From contig NZ_OZ007039.1 in assembly GCF_963931675.1 (NCBI RefSeq), positions 1,959,806 through 2,023,805 of the forward strand: a DNA stretch of 64,000 nucleotides, given 5' to 3'. The notes beneath the pieces are model-generated. The model had not been told where the DNA came from, ran no database searches, and saw only the letters and a list, made by a program, of their open reading frames with translations. Below are positions 61,692-64,000 of the stretch, one piece after another (positions within the stretch are counted from its first letter, which is position 1; every line of letters starts with the position of its first letter). The stretch comes from an uncultured Alistipes sp. (lineage in GTDB: Bacteria > Bacteroidota > Bacteroidia > Bacteroidales > Rikenellaceae). The position numbers and the translations under genes were made by a program.

Positions 61692-63035
61692 TTATGACAA
61701 CAAATTTACTAATTCTTTTTTCATTTCATCGTCGATGGTGCGGTAGCGGGCAAAGGCCTTGCTACCTTCTTTGTGTCCGCTCAGTGCACCGACCAGATTG
61801 GGATCCTTGACCTGCCGATAGAGATTGCCGACAAAGGTCCGACGCGCCAGATGCGACGAGGCGATCTCGTACAACACCCGCTTCTCCTCCTCGCGGGTCG
61901 TCGGGTTGATGACCGTAACCAACCGCTTCAACCCGGCCGCTTTGAAGATCCGCTTGATGGCCAGGTTGTATTTCTGTTCGGAGATGAACGGCAGCAGCTT
62001 GTCGCTGTCACAGGCTTCATACCGGGCAAGAATCTCCGTGGCCATGGCGTTGAGCGGCACCCGCACCGTCAGCGGACGGCCCTCCTTGGTCTTGCGCGGA
62101 ATGTATTCGATGGCGCCGCCGATGAGATTCGATTTCGTCATCTTCAGCAGGTCGCCCACCCGGCAGCCGATCAGGCATTGGAAGACGAAGATATCCCGCT
62201 GGATGGCTAACTGGGGATGGCGCTTCAGATTGGTGGCATAGATCTGGTGCAGCTCCTCAATGGTGATATAATACGGCGTCCCGTAGGTGCACTCCTCCAG
62301 CGGAAAATCGTCGAACGGCCGGTTCCGGCTCTTCTTATGACTGTTGCACCAATAGAAGAAAGTTCGGATACGCGAGAAGCAGTCCAACAGCGTGTTCTTG
62401 CCTCGGGGTTGCGGTGTGCGGGCCTCGGGAATGGCCTCGTAAATCTCGGGATAGATGGCGCAGTAGCGGTATTCGTTCTCCAGAAAGCTCCAGATGTCCC
62501 GCAGGGTGTCGGCCGTTACCCGGTCTACATCCAGCGTGAAGTCCTCCTTTCCCATCTGGGTAGCCCGAATGTAGAGTTCATAACGCTGCAAAGCCCGCTT
62601 GATGACGCGATAGTTCTTTTTGCGAACCTCCGAAAGCCTGTGCTTCTCGAGAAACTCGTCGAACAGCGCGGTCAAGGTTGGTTTGATGGCGGATACTTGC
62701 TTCAGGTTGTACTTCTGCGGATTGTAATATTGGTCCAGCGCCTCCTTCAGCCAACCTTTCGATACCGTCTCTTCGGGGCGGTTCTGATAGGCTCTCTCAA
62801 TGTAGGTCTTGAGCCGACGGGCTTCGTTGTTGTAGCGGGTGCGCATGGCCTCGTCGCAGACGACTTTGCTCTTGACCTGCTCGGCCTTGTCATCCCAAAG
62901 ATTCGGATTGATCGTAAGACGGGTCGGAGCGACCTGATCGAGTTGCCGACCATCGCGCAGACGCGCGTAGATGGTCGCCTGGGACTCCGTGTCGTAACGG
63001 GTGACGCTCTTTTTGAGAATGAGGGTTACTTTCAT
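61692..63035 (-). CDS. Tyrosine recombinase/integrase of the mobilizable element
   Basis: 447 aa. A SAM-like core-binding domain (about 100-230), then the catalytic domain: Arg in CLIGCRVGDLLKM, HLARRTF (H-x-x-R), ALSGHKEGSKAF and the nucleophile Tyr in ARYRTID. It integrates and excises the element. The gene is next to the right end, as is usual. The frame and catalytic residues are intact. Confidence 0.92.
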   Translation of the reverse strand: MKVTLILKKSVTRYDTESQATIYARLRDGRQLDQVAPTRLTINPNLWDDKAEQVKSKVVCDEAMRTRYNNEARRLKTYIERAYQNRPEETVSKGWLKEALDQYYNPQKYNLKQVSAIKPTLTALFDEFLEKHRLSEVRKKNYRVIKRALQRYELYIRATQMGKEDFTLDVDRVTADTLRDIWSFLENEYRYCAIYPEIYEAIPEARTPQPRGKNTLLDCFSRIRTFFYWCNSHKKSRNRPFDDFPLEECTYGTPYYITIEELHQIYATNLKRHPQLAIQRDIFVFQCLIGCRVGDLLKMTKSNLIGGAIEYIPRKTKEGRPLTVRVPLNAMATEILARYEACDSDKLLPFISEQKYNLAIKRIFKAAGLKRLVTVINPTTREEEKRVLYEIASSHLARRTFVGNLYRQVKDPNLVGALSGHKEGSKAFARYRTIDDEMKKELVNLLS

Positions 63036-63125
63036 GGTTCAGCAAGATCTGGGGGCTTGTGACAAAAATAGCCCCCCACGTGCTGAACTGGCCCGATATC
63101 TCTTTTTGAAAACGCCCCCTAATAC

Positions 63126-63157
63126 GGCCCGAGACCGAAATATTTCGGTCTCGGGCC
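63126..63157. terminator. 32-bp perfect palindrome near the element's right edge
   Basis: GGCCCGAGACCGAAAT followed at once by its exact complement. There is no spacer and no T-run, so it may be a terminator for the phosphodiesterase gene or a binding or attachment site. Confidence 0.5.
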
Positions 63158-63177
63158 TGTTCTGAGAGATAAGTCGG

Positions 63178-63954
63178 CTATTGGTATTTGCGAATGACCT
63201 CTTTTGCCATCACGGGATCATCCGAGGAGACGAAGTCCACTTTGTGACGGATGCCCCACTCGACAATATCGGGCTGGTTGGTCATCCACAGCGTCACCTT
63301 CAGCCCCAGCTCATGAGCCCGGACGATCCATTCGGGCCGGTTCATCAGAATGTTTAGATTGTAGGAGAGTCCGGCATAGCCCTGCTTCTTGAGTTCATCG
63401 GGCGTAAGATCGCCGTTGACATAGGTCACCTGGGCACCCGGCTGCAGGCGCATCAGCTCCCGGCAGATATGCTGGCTGAACGAGAGGTACTCCGTATGCC
63501 CCTCCACGCCCATCTCGCGAACCAGGGCTACGATAGCCTCGACCGCCTTGGTTTCGCGTTCCGGCGTGGTGTGTTTCTTGATCTCCAGAATCAGTTGCGT
63601 ATGGCGGTCTTTCTGTCCCTGGCGGAAGAATTCGCGCAGGGTCGGGATCGCATGTCCGTTTTCGATGGGATTGGCCACGATCTCCCGGTAGTTGCTCTTT
63701 TGTACATGGATACGCCGGTTGTCGACCGTCTGAAGCCAGGGGCCGTGGAAGACGATCAGGGAGTCGTCCGCCGTGAGATTGACATCGAACTCCATGCCGT
63801 AGACACCTAGTTCCTGGGCGTTGCGCAGACTCGATATGCTGTTTTCAGCAGAGCCTTTTTTTGCATGATAGCCCCGGTGTGCGACCACTTGGGTCTGAGC
63901 CGTAACTTCGGCTGCGATCATGAGTGCAGCGATGGTACATAAGATCTGTTTCAT
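63178..63954 (-). CDS. Exported glycerophosphodiester phosphodiesterase
   Basis: 258 aa with signal peptide (KQILCTIAALMIAAEVTAQ). GDPD TIM barrel: VVAHRGYHAKKGSAENSISS (HRG and ENS), GMEFDVNLTADDSLIVFHGP (ExD and the second His) and LILEIKKH. Metal-dependent hydrolysis of glycerophosphodiesters to glycerol 3-phosphate plus alcohol in the periplasm. It lies outside the mobilizable element. Upstream context is cut by the window end. Confidence 0.92.
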   Translation of the reverse strand: MKQILCTIAALMIAAEVTAQTQVVAHRGYHAKKGSAENSISSLRNAQELGVYGMEFDVNLTADDSLIVFHGPWLQTVDNRRIHVQKSNYREIVANPIENGHAIPTLREFFRQGQKDRHTQLILEIKKHTTPERETKAVEAIVALVREMGVEGHTEYLSFSQHICRELMRLQPGAQVTYVNGDLTPDELKKQGYAGLSYNLNILMNRPEWIVRAHELGLKVTLWMTNQPDIVEWGIRHKVDFVSSDDPVMAKEVIRKYQ

Positions 63955-64000
63955 GATTGGATGGTTGGGTTATTGTTGCTGTTGGTGTTATTCTTGCGAG

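Larger units (their letters stand above)
56800..63060 (-). mobile_element. Integrative mobilizable element (ends approximate)
   Basis: A one-direction gene block holds tyrosine integrase, DUF1016 nuclease, DUF6043-like protein, HTH protein, MobC, relaxase and a membrane coiled-coil protein. There are no conjugation (tra) genes, so it would depend on a helper element. The integrase is at the right end. Attachment sites were not identified. Confidence 0.75.

Overview
The window looks like a chromosome segment of a gut Bacteroidota of the Alistipes/Rikenellaceae type. This is inferred, not proven. The evidence is high GC in the core genes, a SusC/SusD locus with an ECF sigma/FecR pair, a Bacteroides-style fumarate reductase (cytochrome b, flavoprotein, Fe-S), BACON, DUF2807, DUF4252 and DUF5723 proteins, and repeated promoters of the Bacteroidota form TTG/TTTG - 19-21 bp - TAnnTTTG.

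Layout. 1-5.3 kb: a polysaccharide-degradation patch (partial alginate-lyase-family enzyme, SGNH esterase, alpha/beta hydrolase, lyase-like lipoprotein, GntR/FCD regulator). 5.5-6.5 kb: a tightly overlapping thioredoxin-ferredoxin-MarR operon whose promoter carries a perfect inverted repeat. 6.9-12.4 kb: an RND efflux operon. 12.6-15.7 kb: a GH2 beta-galactosidase. 16-20.8 kb: an IS256-like Zn-binding IS, dsbD, and an IS1111-type IS110 element with a highly structured non-coding end that may encode a bridge RNA. 20.9-24.0 kb: glycosyltransferase, PfkB kinase and phosphofructokinase. 24.1-27.4 kb: a five-gene PspC/PadR/DUF2807 envelope operon, divergent from an ECF sigma/anti-sigma/outer-membrane protein/DUF4252 operon (27.6-30.2 kb). 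30.2-34.2 kb: the fumarate reductase operon, whose 3' end and terminator exist in three tandem copies. 34.4-40.6 kb: 5-FTHF cyclo-ligase, patatin, a DUF5723 operon and uvrC. 40.87 kb: tRNA-Leu(CAA).

41-63 kb is the accessory half. It starts with an AT-rich gap. Next comes a polysaccharide utilisation locus: ECF sigma, FecR, SusC, SusD, pseudo-GH18, LamG protein, EndoH-type GH18 and BACON protein. It resembles the B. thetaiotaomicron high-mannose N-glycan locus BT3983-BT3987. An IS4-family element sits between fecR and susC and appears to have removed the susC start codon. Remnants of an IS110 element with its own structured leader follow. Last is an integrative mobilizable element (membrane coiled-coil protein, relaxase, MobC, HTH, DUF6043-like, DUF1016 nuclease, tyrosine integrase). 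A glycerophosphodiester phosphodiesterase ends the window.

The items most worth a second look are the decapitated SusC, the two putative bridge-RNA regions, the MarR operator in a redox operon, the triplicated frdB tail, and a possible small transcript near 35.9 kb.
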